A DNA stretch of 64,000 nucleotides from Leptothrix sp. (in: b-proteobacteria) (GTDB taxonomy: Bacteria; Pseudomonadota; Gammaproteobacteria; Burkholderiales; Burkholderiaceae_C). Both the position numbers and the translations under genes were made by a program. Within the stretch, counting starts at the first letter, position 1. The number at the start of each line of letters is the position of its first letter. The stretch lies in NCBI GenBank assembly GCA_013822685.1, contig PNKV01000001.1:372001-436000 (forward strand), in the 5' to 3' direction. This document shows, piece by piece, positions 17,578-26,854 of the stretch. The notes under the pieces are model-generated. The model saw nothing but the letters and a program-made list of their open reading frames with translations, was not told the DNA's origin and searched no databases.

Positions 17578-18042
17578 ATGCGCGCTCGTCACCTGCCCCT
17601 CCTTTTGCTGCTCATCGTCGTGGTCGCCTTCGCCGCCCTGAACTGGCCCACTTTGATGGCCCCCACGCCCCTCAATCTGTTTTTTGCCACCACCACCGCC
17701 CCCATCGGGCTGGTCATGCTGTCCATGCTGGTGGCCGCGGCCGTCGTGTTTGCTCTGTACATGTTGGTGTGGCAAGGCTCCATCCTGGCGGAGCACCGCC
17801 GCCATGCCAAGGAACTTCAGCAACAAAGGCTGCTGGCCGATCAGGCCGAGGCGTCACGTTTCACAGAGCTTCAAGCGGCGATGCAGGCGCACCTCGCGCG
17901 TTTGGGTGAGCGAATCGACCAAAGCGAGGGCAACATCAGAGCTGAGATCCTGGACTCTGCCAATGCCACGCTGGCCACCCTGTCAGAACTCGACGACCGC
18001 CTCGCTGGCACCAACCAGCGCCGGCACGCCACAGGCCTGTGA
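17578..18042 (+). CDS. Small LapA/DUF1049-like membrane protein with coiled coil
   Basis: 154 residues. Two hydrophobic segments (LPLLLLLIVVVAFAALNW and APIGLVMLSMLVAAAVVFAL) frame a short loop as in LapA/DUF1049 proteins, followed by a helical tail rich in Gln, Glu and Arg from about residue 75 that could form a coiled coil. The start follows the copper-storage-like stop by 5 bp, with GGAGG about 10 bases upstream. The function is unknown; it is probably co-expressed with the upstream gene. A second LapA-like gene with normal lapB context is at 41368. Confidence 0.6.
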   Translation: MRARHLPLLLLLIVVVAFAALNWPTLMAPTPLNLFFATTTAPIGLVMLSMLVAAAVVFALYMLVWQGSILAEHRRHAKELQQQRLLADQAEASRFTELQAAMQAHLARLGERIDQSEGNIRAEILDSANATLATLSELDDRLAGTNQRRHATGL

Positions 18043-18068
18043 CAGCGGGCCGGCGCCAGGCCGTCGGC

Positions 18069-19016
18069 TCACTCCAGGTTTTGAACCTGCTCGCGCATTT
18101 GCTCGATCAAGACCTTCATCTCGACCGACACCTGCGTCAGTTCCAGCGCCGCGGCCTTTGAGCCCAGGGTATTGGCCTCGCGGTGCAGCTCCTGGATCAG
18201 GAAGTCGAGGCGCTTGCCCACCTCGCCGCCCTTTTTCAGCAAGCGGGTGATTTCATCCAGGTGCGCCTTCAGGCGCTGCAATTCTTCATCGACGTCAATG
18301 CGCAGTGCGTAGGCGGCCGCTTCATTCAAGGCCCGTTCCTGGGCGGCCTCGGGCGTCACGCCGCCGCCCACTGCGTCCAGCGCTTCCTTGTACTTTTGCA
18401 CGAAGCGCTCTTGTTGGCGCTGCACGGCCTGCGGCACCAAGGGGGTCGCCTGCTCGGCCAGGGCTTTCAAGCCATTGACCCGGTCCATCAAGATGGCCAC
18501 CAGCCGCTTGCCTTCGCGCTGGCGCGCTTCAAGCAGGCCTTCGATGGCCTGACGGGCCGCGTCCAGCGCCACTTCTTCCAGTTTGGCGATGGGCGCCGCC
18601 GTGCGGCACCAGTTCATCACCTCGTTGACGGACAAGGGCGCCGCCTTGGGCAGCCAGTTCTGCACCATGCCCTCCAGTCGCGCCAAGCTGTGCAACTGGT
18701 CGGGCTGGGGCAAAGGCCAGGCCGATTCGACCGCGCGCTGCGGTTGCATCTTCAGTTCGATCTTGCCGCGCCGAAATGAAGCTGTCAGCAAATCGCGCAA
18801 GGCCGGCTCAAGGGCCCGGAACTCGTCGGAGATCTTGAAGCTCAAGTCGAGGAACCGGCTGTTGACCGATCGCAACTCGGCCCCCACGCCGCCACCCGGG
18901 GTCTTGTTGGCCGAGCGCGCTGTGCTGGACGAATCCGCATCATCAGAGGCCTCGCCGCTGTGTTCCGGAACCGACGCGACCGCGCTGGCAAAGCCGGTCA
19001 TGGAGTAGACTGACAT
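18069..19016 (-). CDS. yicC: YicC-family endoribonuclease
   Basis: 315 residues. The family opens with MTGFASA and continues with ELRSVNSRFLDLSFKI; here a Ser/Asp/Gly-rich insertion of about 35 residues sits between them. The C-terminal DUF1732 part is present (GKRLDFLIQELHREANTLGSKA). E. coli YicC cleaves RNA (family knowledge). The start MSVYSMTGF at 19016 is preferred over the longer frame to 19085, which would run into the divergent kinase gene. The 31-bp gap to that kinase means the two promoters must be very close or lie inside the coding regions. Confidence 0.88.
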   Translation of the reverse strand: MSVYSMTGFASAVASVPEHSGEASDDADSSSTARSANKTPGGGVGAELRSVNSRFLDLSFKISDEFRALEPALRDLLTASFRRGKIELKMQPQRAVESAWPLPQPDQLHSLARLEGMVQNWLPKAAPLSVNEVMNWCRTAAPIAKLEEVALDAARQAIEGLLEARQREGKRLVAILMDRVNGLKALAEQATPLVPQAVQRQQERFVQKYKEALDAVGGGVTPEAAQERALNEAAAYALRIDVDEELQRLKAHLDEITRLLKKGGEVGKRLDFLIQELHREANTLGSKAAALELTQVSVEMKVLIEQMREQVQNLE

Positions 19017-19047
19017 GGATACTTGACACCAGACACAAAACCCGATT

Positions 19048-20016
19048 ATGTCAAAGCCCAAACCCGCTCCGCTGCCTTCTGGCACCGTCGTGGGGGGTTA
19101 CCAGGTCGTCAAGAAACTGGCTGCGGGTGGTTTCGGCGTGGTTTACCTCGCCGAAGACCCCGAACACCGGCTCGTGGCGCTCAAGGAATACCTCCCCTCC
19201 TCCCTGGCCGAACGCGCCCTGGGAGAGCTGATCCCGCGCGTCAAACCCGACAAGCAGCCGCTGTACCGCCTGGGCCTGAAAAGCTTTTTTGAAGAAGGCC
19301 GCTCGCTGGCGCAGATTTCGCACCCCAGTGTGGTGTCGGTGTTGAATTTTTTCCGCGAAAACGAAACCGTTTACATGGTGATGAATTACTTGCAAGGAGA
19401 TACCTTGCAGGATTTCATCGTCACCGCGCGCGATCTGAAGCGCGACAAGGTGTTCCGCGAATCCACGATTCGCTCCTTGTTCGACGAAATGCTGCGCGGC
19501 CTGCGCATCGTCCATCAGCACAAAATGCTGCACCTGGACATCAAGCCGGCCAATGTCTTTGTCACCAATGAAAACAAGGCGGTGCTGCTCGATTTCGGGG
19601 CCGCGCGCGAGGTGCTGTCCAAGGAAGGCAATTTCATCCGCCCGATGTACACGCCTGGCTTTGCCGCGCCCGAGATGTACCGCCGCGATGGCTCTTTGGG
19701 CCCCTGGACCGACATCTACGCCATCGGCGCGTGCATTTACGCCTGCATGCAAGGGTATCCCCCCAACGATGCGCCCCAACGCCTCGAAAAAGACCGTTTG
19801 AACCTGTCCCTGTCCAGGCTGCGCAACGTGTATTCAGATAACCTTCTGGAAGTGACCGAGTGGTGCATGTCGCTCGACCCGCTGGCACGCCCTCAAAGCG
19901 TGTTCGCGCTCCAGAAGGAGCTGGCCCGTGAAACCGAACGACGCTATTCCAAGCTGACGTTCTCCGAACGCGTCAAGCTCCAGCTTGAAAACCTCAAATC
20001 AGGTGCGAAAGCATGA
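19048..20016 (+). CDS. Serine/threonine protein kinase, cytosolic Hanks type
   Basis: 322 residues. Visible kinase features are a glycine loop AAGGFGVVY, the beta3 lysine Lys46 (VALKEYLP), the catalytic loop HLDIKPAN at 162-169, DFG at 182-184, and APEMYRRDG after a threonine-containing activation segment. The catalytic loop has HLD in place of HRD, so it is a non-RD kinase. No membrane helix or sensor domain is seen. The PP2C phosphatase gene follows 7 bp downstream, giving an opposing kinase/phosphatase pair. Substrates are unknown. Confidence 0.85.
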   Translation: MSKPKPAPLPSGTVVGGYQVVKKLAAGGFGVVYLAEDPEHRLVALKEYLPSSLAERALGELIPRVKPDKQPLYRLGLKSFFEEGRSLAQISHPSVVSVLNFFRENETVYMVMNYLQGDTLQDFIVTARDLKRDKVFRESTIRSLFDEMLRGLRIVHQHKMLHLDIKPANVFVTNENKAVLLDFGAAREVLSKEGNFIRPMYTPGFAAPEMYRRDGSLGPWTDIYAIGACIYACMQGYPPNDAPQRLEKDRLNLSLSRLRNVYSDNLLEVTEWCMSLDPLARPQSVFALQKELARETERRYSKLTFSERVKLQLENLKSGAKA

Positions 20017-20023
20017 GGCCGGC

Positions 20024-20968
20024 ATGAGATTTTCCGTCTATCAGATCAGCCGCAAGGGCGGCCGCGAAAAAAATGAAGACCGCATGGGCTATTGCTACAC
20101 GCGGGATTCCGGCCTGTTTGCCCTGGCCGACGGCATGGGCGGCCACCCCGAAGGTGAAGTCGCCTCGCAACTGGCCCTGCAAACCATGGCCGCGCTCTAC
20201 CAGCGCGATGCCCGCCCCACCCTGGCCGACCCACTGCGCTTCTTGCAGGATGCCGTCATGGCCGGCCACCACCAGCTGCTGCGCTACGCCAGCGAAAAAG
20301 GCCTGATCGACACGCCCCGCACCACCATCGTCGCCTGCATCATGCAAGGCAACGCGGCCTACTGGGCCCACTGCGGTGATTCACGCCTTTATTTTGTACG
20401 CGGCGATAAACTCATCGCCCGCACCCGCGACCATTCCTATTCCGAGTTGCAGCAAACGCTGAACACGGTCGTGCCCCTGAACGACCGCTACAACCGCAAC
20501 GTGCTCTTCACCTGCCTGGGCAGCCCCGGTAAGCCGGTGGTCGACACCGCCGGCCCGCTGCTGCTGCAAGAAGGCGACCGCATCCTGCTGTGCTCCGACG
20601 GCCTGTGGGGCACGGTGGACGACGAAGTCATCACCCGCCACCTCACCACACGCGCCATCTCTGACGCCGTGCCCGAGCTGGTCGAAGAAGCGCTGCGCAA
20701 TGGCGGCCCCAAGTGCGACAACGTCACCATCATCGCCATGGAGTGGGAATCGGCCAGCAACGACGAGGTCGCTGGCGGCACCTCCACCTCGACCGACAAC
20801 CTGGGTGACCAGGTTTTCGCGTCGACCATCCAGGCGAGCGTGGGCAGCGGCATGGGTCCGGGCGACAATGTCGATGCCGATGACCTGGACGAGGCTGAAA
20901 TCGAACGTTCGATCCGCGAGATCAACGAGGCGATCAAGCGCTCAGCCCGGGGCGGCCACAAGCCTTAA
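20024..20968 (+). CDS. PP2C-family serine/threonine phosphatase
   Basis: 314 residues of a Mn/Mg-dependent phosphatase. Motifs: GGREKNEDRMGYCY (metal Asp), LFALADGMGGHPEGEVAS, YWAHCGDSRLY, LLCSDGLWGTVDD and CDNVTIIAMEW. The start at 20024 is the first ATG after the kinase stop. A C-terminal tail of about 70 residues rich in Ser, Thr, Asp and Glu follows the catalytic domain. It probably reverses the action of the upstream kinase. Confidence 0.88.
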   Translation: MRFSVYQISRKGGREKNEDRMGYCYTRDSGLFALADGMGGHPEGEVASQLALQTMAALYQRDARPTLADPLRFLQDAVMAGHHQLLRYASEKGLIDTPRTTIVACIMQGNAAYWAHCGDSRLYFVRGDKLIARTRDHSYSELQQTLNTVVPLNDRYNRNVLFTCLGSPGKPVVDTAGPLLLQEGDRILLCSDGLWGTVDDEVITRHLTTRAISDAVPELVEEALRNGGPKCDNVTIIAMEWESASNDEVAGGTSTSTDNLGDQVFASTIQASVGSGMGPGDNVDADDLDEAEIERSIREINEAIKRSARGGHKP

Positions 20969-21007
20969 TCCCGCGTCTTTTTCGCGCCAGTTTCCCAGGA
21001 GCCCGCC

Positions 21008-21732
<725 letters not shown>

Positions 21733-21736
<4 letters not shown>

Positions 21737-22359
21737 AGCTGATCCTGGCTTCTAACAACGGCAAGAAGCTGCGCGAGCTGCAGGCCTTGATCGGCCCGCT
21801 AGGACTGGAGCTGGTCACGCAGGGCAGCCTGGGCATCCCCGAGACCGAAGAGCCGCACGTGACCTTTGTCGAAAACGCGCTGGCCAAGGCGCGCCACGCC
21901 GCACAGATGGGCCACGGCCCCGCCATTGCAGACGACTCAGGCCTGTGCGTGCGCGTGCTGCAAGGCGCCCCCGGTGTGCGATCGGCCCGCTATGCCGTCG
22001 ACCATGGCCAGATCGAAGATGCGGCCGGACGCGAGCTGATCGACCCCGCCAACAACGCCTGGTTGCTCGAGCAGATGCAAGGCCAGGTCGATCGTCGCGC
22101 GCATTTCACCTGCCTGCTGGTGGCCGTGCGCCACGCCGAAGACCCCGAGCCCCTGATCGCCGAAGGCCATTGGGAAGGCACCTTGCTGGAAGCGCCGCAG
22201 GGCGAGCATGGCTTTGGTTACGACCCGCTGTTGTGGCTGCCCGAACACCGGCAATCCGCTGCGCAGTTGGCGCCCGAGGTCAAGAACGCCGTCAGCCACC
22301 GTGCGCTGGCCTGCGCCCGCTTGCGCGAGTTGATGACCGCCCGCTGGACTTTGACGTGA
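21733..22359 (+). CDS. rdgB: XTP/dITP diphosphatase (RdgB/HAM1)
   Basis: 208 residues. Removes deaminated purine nucleotides (ITP, dITP, XTP) from the pool. The N-terminal [13 protein letters not shown] substrate loop and [20 protein letters not shown] are family hallmarks; HGFGYDPL carries a conserved acid. It starts within the stop of rph (ATGA) and its own stop overlaps the GTG start of hemW. Confidence 0.95.
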
Positions 22360-23579
22360 TCACGCTCCAACGCCCAGGTGCGCTGCAAGCTTTGCCGCCA
22401 CTGTCTTTGTATGTGCACCTGCCTTGGTGCTTGAAGAAGTGCCCTTACTGCGATTTCAACTCGCACGAGGTCGCTGGCCCCACCATTCCCCTGGTGGCCG
22501 CGCAACCAAGTACCAAACCCGGCCTGTCTCCAGCCCTCGAGGCCCAATACCTGGATGCCCTGCGCGCCGACCTGGAATCCGCCCTGCCGCAGATCTGGGG
22601 CCGCCGCATCCACAGCATCTTCATCGGTGGCGGCACGCCCAGCCTGTTCGCGCCCGAAGGCATCGACCGCCTGCTGGCCGACATCCGCGCTCGCCTGTCC
22701 TACGACCCTGACTGCGAAGTCACGCTGGAAGCCAACCCCGGCACCTTCGAGAAAGACCGCTTCAAGGCCTTCCGCCAGGCTGGCGTGAACCGCCTGTCCA
22801 TCGGCGTGCAAAGCTTTGACGATGCCAAGCTCAAGGCCCTGGGCCGCGTGCACAACCGCGCGCAAGCCATCGCCGCGGTTGAAGAAGCGCAAGCCTGTTT
22901 CGACACCTTCAACCTCGACCTGATGTACGCCCTGCCCGGCCAAAGCGAGGCCGACCTGGACGCTGACCTGCAGCAGGCTTTGGCTTTCACGCCACCGCAC
23001 CTGTCGCTTTACCACCTGACGATGGAGCCCAACACGCGCTTCGCCACGCAGCCCCCCAAGGACCTGCCTGACGAAGACACCGCCTTCGACATGCTGGACC
23101 ACCTCATCGAGGCCACCGGCCAGGCAGGGTTGGAGCGCTACGAGATCTCGGCCTATGCGCGCAAAGGCCACCGCGCCCTGCACAACCTGAACTACTGGCA
23201 GTTTGGCGACTACCTGGGCATCGGCGCTGGCGCGCACTCCAAAATCAGCTTCCCTGACCGCATCGTGCGGCAGGTGCGCTGGCGTGAGCCGCAGGCCTAC
23301 ATGACGCAGGCCCTGCAAGGCCAAGCCTGCTCGAATGAACACGACATCAGCCTGAAGGCCCGCCCCTTCGAGTACATGCTCAACGCCTTGCGTCTGAAGG
23401 AGGGCTTCGAGCTGGCGCGCTTCACCGAGCGCACCGGGCTGCCGATCACCTCAATCCAGCAGGCGATGCAAGAGGCCGAAGCCAAGGGCCTGCTGGCGCG
23501 TGATCTTCAGCGCGCCTGGCCCACTGACAAGGGCTTCGATTTTCTCAGTGACCTACAAGCGTTGTTTCTGAACGATTAG
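22356..23579 (+). CDS. hemW: Radical SAM heme chaperone HemW
   Basis: 407 residues. The radical SAM cluster is CLKKCPYC (CX3CX2C) with YVHLPW before it and NSHE after. This matches HemW (formerly a CPO-like HemN homologue), which binds heme and passes it to partner proteins. The start is taken as GTG 22356, whose TG overlaps the rdgB stop TGA (GTGA). No ATG is available between there and the catalytic motif. The C-terminal HemN domain includes LKARPFEYMLNALRLKEGFE. Confidence 0.9.
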   Translation: MITLQRPGALQALPPLSLYVHLPWCLKKCPYCDFNSHEVAGPTIPLVAAQPSTKPGLSPALEAQYLDALRADLESALPQIWGRRIHSIFIGGGTPSLFAPEGIDRLLADIRARLSYDPDCEVTLEANPGTFEKDRFKAFRQAGVNRLSIGVQSFDDAKLKALGRVHNRAQAIAAVEEAQACFDTFNLDLMYALPGQSEADLDADLQQALAFTPPHLSLYHLTMEPNTRFATQPPKDLPDEDTAFDMLDHLIEATGQAGLERYEISAYARKGHRALHNLNYWQFGDYLGIGAGAHSKISFPDRIVRQVRWREPQAYMTQALQGQACSNEHDISLKARPFEYMLNALRLKEGFELARFTERTGLPITSIQQAMQEAEAKGLLARDLQRAWPTDKGFDFLSDLQALFLND

Positions 23580-23661
23580 CCCCCTATTCAGGGAATTGCG
23601 GGAAATGTATCCATGCGTAAAGTGGGCTGGCTTTATCCAACCACTGAATCAGGGAGACCGC

Positions 23662-24351
23662 ATGTCCAAGAAAGTTTCGCGCGCCGCATTGGCCGCTTTC
23701 GCATTGATTTCCACGCTGAACACCGTGCAGGCCAATGTCGTCGAATCGTTTGAATCCGGCAACTGGAGCGCGGGCTGGAATGGTGCCGCCACCGCTGGCA
23801 CTGTATCCACCAACGCCGCGCACGATGGCAATTTTGGCGTTGAGATGGAAGGCTCTACCTGGGCATACAACACCGGCATTGCATTCACACAAGGCCAGAC
23901 CTTGTCGATGTGGATTCGTCCAAGCGGCAACAGTTCGGGTCGCTTCTACCTGGGTTTTGGCACGGATGCCTCCGGCACCGACTCATTCGTCTCTGCCACC
24001 AACACGGGCGACATTCGCTTCCAGCACAACTCCGCTTTTGATTTCGAAGAGTTGAACACGTCGACTCAAGCCTGGGGCAACCATTGGTACTTGGCCACCG
24101 TGACCTGGAACACCAACGGCACAGCATTGGGTCAGCTTTTTGACGCTGATGGCACGACCTTGCTCAACAGCGTGACCCAATCCGGATTGACTCGCACGGG
24201 CACGGGCATCGCCTTGCGCGGATTTGGCGGCTTCTCGGTGGACACCTTGTCCGTCAGCTCCGTGCCAGAACCTTCCAGCCTGGTCATGCTGCTGGCAGGT
24301 GTCGCCATTGTTGGCACAGCCTCTGTAGCCCGCCGTCAGCGCGGCGCCTGA
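23662..24351 (+). CDS. PEP-CTERM sorting-domain protein
   Basis: 229 residues. A signal peptide (SRAALAAFALISTLNTVQA) is followed by a Gly/Ser/Thr-rich extracellular beta domain of LamG/concanavalin-like look and a C-terminal PEP-CTERM tag: VPEPSSLVMLLAGVAIVG, then ARRQRGA. Such proteins are sorted by the exosortase EpsH/XrtA system in bacteria that make exopolysaccharide. No exosortase gene lies in the window. The ATG at 23662 has AGGGAGA about 5 bases upstream. The molecular role is unknown. Confidence 0.82.
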   Translation: MSKKVSRAALAAFALISTLNTVQANVVESFESGNWSAGWNGAATAGTVSTNAAHDGNFGVEMEGSTWAYNTGIAFTQGQTLSMWIRPSGNSSGRFYLGFGTDASGTDSFVSATNTGDIRFQHNSAFDFEELNTSTQAWGNHWYLATVTWNTNGTALGQLFDADGTTLLNSVTQSGLTRTGTGIALRGFGGFSVDTLSVSSVPEPSSLVMLLAGVAIVGTASVARRQRGA

Positions 24352-24363
24352 TCAAACACAAAA

Positions 24364-24385
24364 AAGGGGCCCATCCGGGCCCCTT
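24364..24385 (-). terminator. Intrinsic terminator, strongest for fadD
   Basis: AAGGGGCCC (24364-24372) pairs perfectly with GGGCCCCTT (24377-24385) around ATCC. On the minus strand it is followed by a T-run (TTTTTTGTGTTTG); on the plus strand there is no T-run. It lies between the convergent PEP-CTERM gene and fadD and probably serves both. Confidence 0.8.
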
Positions 24386-24396
24386 GCGTTGCTGGC

Positions 24397-26097
24397 TCAA
24401 GCCGCCTTTTTCTCGTCCCGTAATTCGCGCCGCAGGATCTTGCCCACATTGGTCTTGGGCAGATCATTGCGGAACTCGATGTACTTGGGCCGCTTGTAGC
24501 CGGTGAGTTGTTCCTTGCAGAACTCGGCCACCGACGCCTCGGTCAGGGTCGGATCCTTGCGCACCACGAACACCTTCACCGCTTCGCCGGCCTTGTCGTC
24601 CGGCACCCCAATGGCGGCGCACTCCAGCACACCCGGGTGCAGGCTCACCACCTGCTCCACCTCGGTCGGGTACACGTTGAAGCCCGACACCAGGATCATG
24701 TCCTTCTTGCGGTCCACGATCTTGGTCTGGCCCGTCTCGTCCATGATGCCGATGTCGCCCGTGCGGAAGAAGCCATCGGCCGTCATCACCTTCGCGGTTT
24801 CATCGGGGCGCTGCCAGTAACCGGCCATCACCTGCGGGCCACGCACACAGATTTCGCCCGGCTCACCAAAGGGCAAGGCGTTGCCGTCGTCATCCAGGAT
24901 GGCCACTTCAGTTGAAGGCACCGGGTAGCCAATCGAACCCGTGAACTCGACGATGTCCAGTCGGTTGACCGTGGCGACCGGTGAGGTCTCGGACAAGCCA
25001 TAACCTTCCACAATCGGGCAGCCCGTGAGCTTCTTCCACTTCTCGGCCGTGGCCTGCTGCACTGCCATACCGCCACCGTTCGAAATCTTCAAACCCGAGA
25101 AATCAAGCTTGGCAAAATCAGGATGGTTGGCCAGGGCGTTGTACAAGGTGTTGACCGCCGGGAACTGGTTCACCTTGTAGTTCGTCAAGGTCTTGATGAA
25201 GCCAGGAATGTCACGCGGATTGGGGATCAGGATGTTCATCCCACCCAGGCGCGCGCCCATGAAGTAGCAGACCGTCAACGAGAAGATGTGGTACAGCGGC
25301 AAAGCACACACCGTCACGATCGGTTGGCTGCCCAACTTGGCCAGCTGAGGCTTGAACCAGGCCTCGCATTGCAGGATGTTGGCCACGATGTTCCGGTGCA
25401 GCAAGGTCGCGCCCTTGGACACGCCCGTGGTGCCGCCCGTGTACTGCAGAAAAGCCACATCATCAGGCACCAAGGCCGGGCGGGTGTACTTGCTGGAGGC
25501 GCCTTGGGACAGCGCCTTCTTGAACGGCGTCACCTTGACGGGGCCGCCATTGGGCAGGCTGAACGCCGGCACCATTTTCTTGACATGGCGCACCACGAAG
25601 TTGACCAGCGGGCCTTTCAGGCCAGGCAGCATGTCGCCCATCGCGGCCAGCACCACGTGCTTGACTGGCGTGCGCGCGATCACGTCCTGCAAGGTCACCG
25701 CGAAGTTCTCCAGGATCACGATCGCCTCGGCGCCCGAGTCCTTCAGCTGGTGTTCCAACTCGCGCGGGGTGTACAGCGGATTGACGTTGACCACCACATA
25801 ACCGGCACGCAACACCGCGGCAATCGCCACCACATACTGCGGCACGTTGGGCATCATCAAAGCGACGCGCGCGCCCTTGGTCAGGCCCTGTGCCTGCAGC
25901 CACGCGGCCAAGGCGCGCGACATCTCGTCGACCTGCGCAAACGTCCACCGCACTTCCATGAAGGCGGCGATGTCGCGGCGAGCATGTTCCTTGAACGCCT
26001 GGTCCAGCAAGTCGATCAGTGAGTTGTACTCACCTGATTTGATCTCTGCGGGGACACCAGCTTCGTACTGCGCCAACCATGGTTTGGACATTGCCAT
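24397..26097 (-). CDS. fadD: Long-chain fatty acid-CoA ligase
   Basis: 566 residues. Activates fatty acids to acyl-CoA through an acyl-AMP. The P-loop is YTGGTTGVSKGATL; GYGLSETSP, FFRTGDIGI and the catalytic lysine in TNVGKILRREL are present. The start at 26097 (MAMSKPWL) is supported by GAGAGG about 7 bases upstream, so the longer frame to 26178 is rejected. It faces the PEP-CTERM gene across the terminator at 24364-24385. Confidence 0.92.
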   Translation of the reverse strand: MAMSKPWLAQYEAGVPAEIKSGEYNSLIDLLDQAFKEHARRDIAAFMEVRWTFAQVDEMSRALAAWLQAQGLTKGARVALMMPNVPQYVVAIAAVLRAGYVVVNVNPLYTPRELEHQLKDSGAEAIVILENFAVTLQDVIARTPVKHVVLAAMGDMLPGLKGPLVNFVVRHVKKMVPAFSLPNGGPVKVTPFKKALSQGASSKYTRPALVPDDVAFLQYTGGTTGVSKGATLLHRNIVANILQCEAWFKPQLAKLGSQPIVTVCALPLYHIFSLTVCYFMGARLGGMNILIPNPRDIPGFIKTLTNYKVNQFPAVNTLYNALANHPDFAKLDFSGLKISNGGGMAVQQATAEKWKKLTGCPIVEGYGLSETSPVATVNRLDIVEFTGSIGYPVPSTEVAILDDDGNALPFGEPGEICVRGPQVMAGYWQRPDETAKVMTADGFFRTGDIGIMDETGQTKIVDRKKDMILVSGFNVYPTEVEQVVSLHPGVLECAAIGVPDDKAGEAVKVFVVRKDPTLTEASVAEFCKEQLTGYKRPKYIEFRNDLPKTNVGKILRRELRDEKKAA

Positions 26098-26317
26098 TTG
26101 TGAGCCTCTCACTTGATAAACAGAACATTTCATCGGCTTGACATCACTCAAGATGCAAGCTTGAAACACTGCATTCATTTTGCAACATAGTCAGCTCAGG
26201 GTATTCCCTCGAGATGCGGCAACTTTGCACACACCGCCTGTCAGATTCGGCGCAATGCTGAGGTCGGGCGGTGATCTGCAGTGCGAAGCAGGCAAGTCCG
26301 CAGGGCACAATATTCGG

Positions 26318-26854
26318 ATGACCTCGAAAGACACCACCCCACCCAGCTCGCCCAAGCGCCGCTGGCTGCTCAAATCCGCCCTCGTCCTGGGTGCCCTTGG
26401 CGCGGCCCTGGGCGGCGCTGTATTCTGGAACCGCGGCGTTTCCAATGGAGCGCTGACGGACGCCGGCAAAGACGTGCTCAAAGGCATCGCCCGTGCGGTC
26501 CTGGCTGACATGCTGCCCACCGACCCTGCCGCCCGCGAAGCCAAACTGGAGGGCCAGATGGTGCGGCTGAACCAAGTCATCCAGACCATGCCCGCCAGCT
26601 CGCAAGGCGAACTGGCGGCCCTGCTTGGCCTGCTCGTCAATGCCCCAACCCGGCTCATGGTGACGGGCTTGAGCAGCTCCTGGGCCAAGGCCAGCACGGA
26701 AGAAATCGCCGAAGCCCTCGAAAGCATGCGGATCCACAAGCTGCCCACTACGATGCTGAGCTACCACGCTGTGCGTGACCTCACCTGCATCGCCTTTTTC
26801 ACCAACCCCGACAACTGGGCACTGACCGGCTACCCCGGCCCTCACGACATATGA
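26318..26854 (+). CDS. Tat-signal small subunit paired with GMC oxidoreductase
   Basis: 178 residues. A Pro/Ser/Lys-rich N-terminus runs into KRRWLLKSALVLGALGAALG, which resembles a twin-arginine export signal. The mature part has no cofactor motif that I can name, but its length and position fit the small subunits (gluconate 2-dehydrogenase subunit 3-like family) that accompany membrane GMC dehydrogenases. Its TGA overlaps the ATG of the GMC gene, indicating co-translation. The partner protein may be exported through this signal. Confidence 0.65.
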   Translation: MTSKDTTPPSSPKRRWLLKSALVLGALGAALGGAVFWNRGVSNGALTDAGKDVLKGIARAVLADMLPTDPAAREAKLEGQMVRLNQVIQTMPASSQGELAALLGLLVNAPTRLMVTGLSSSWAKASTEEIAEALESMRIHKLPTTMLSYHAVRDLTCIAFFTNPDNWALTGYPGPHDI

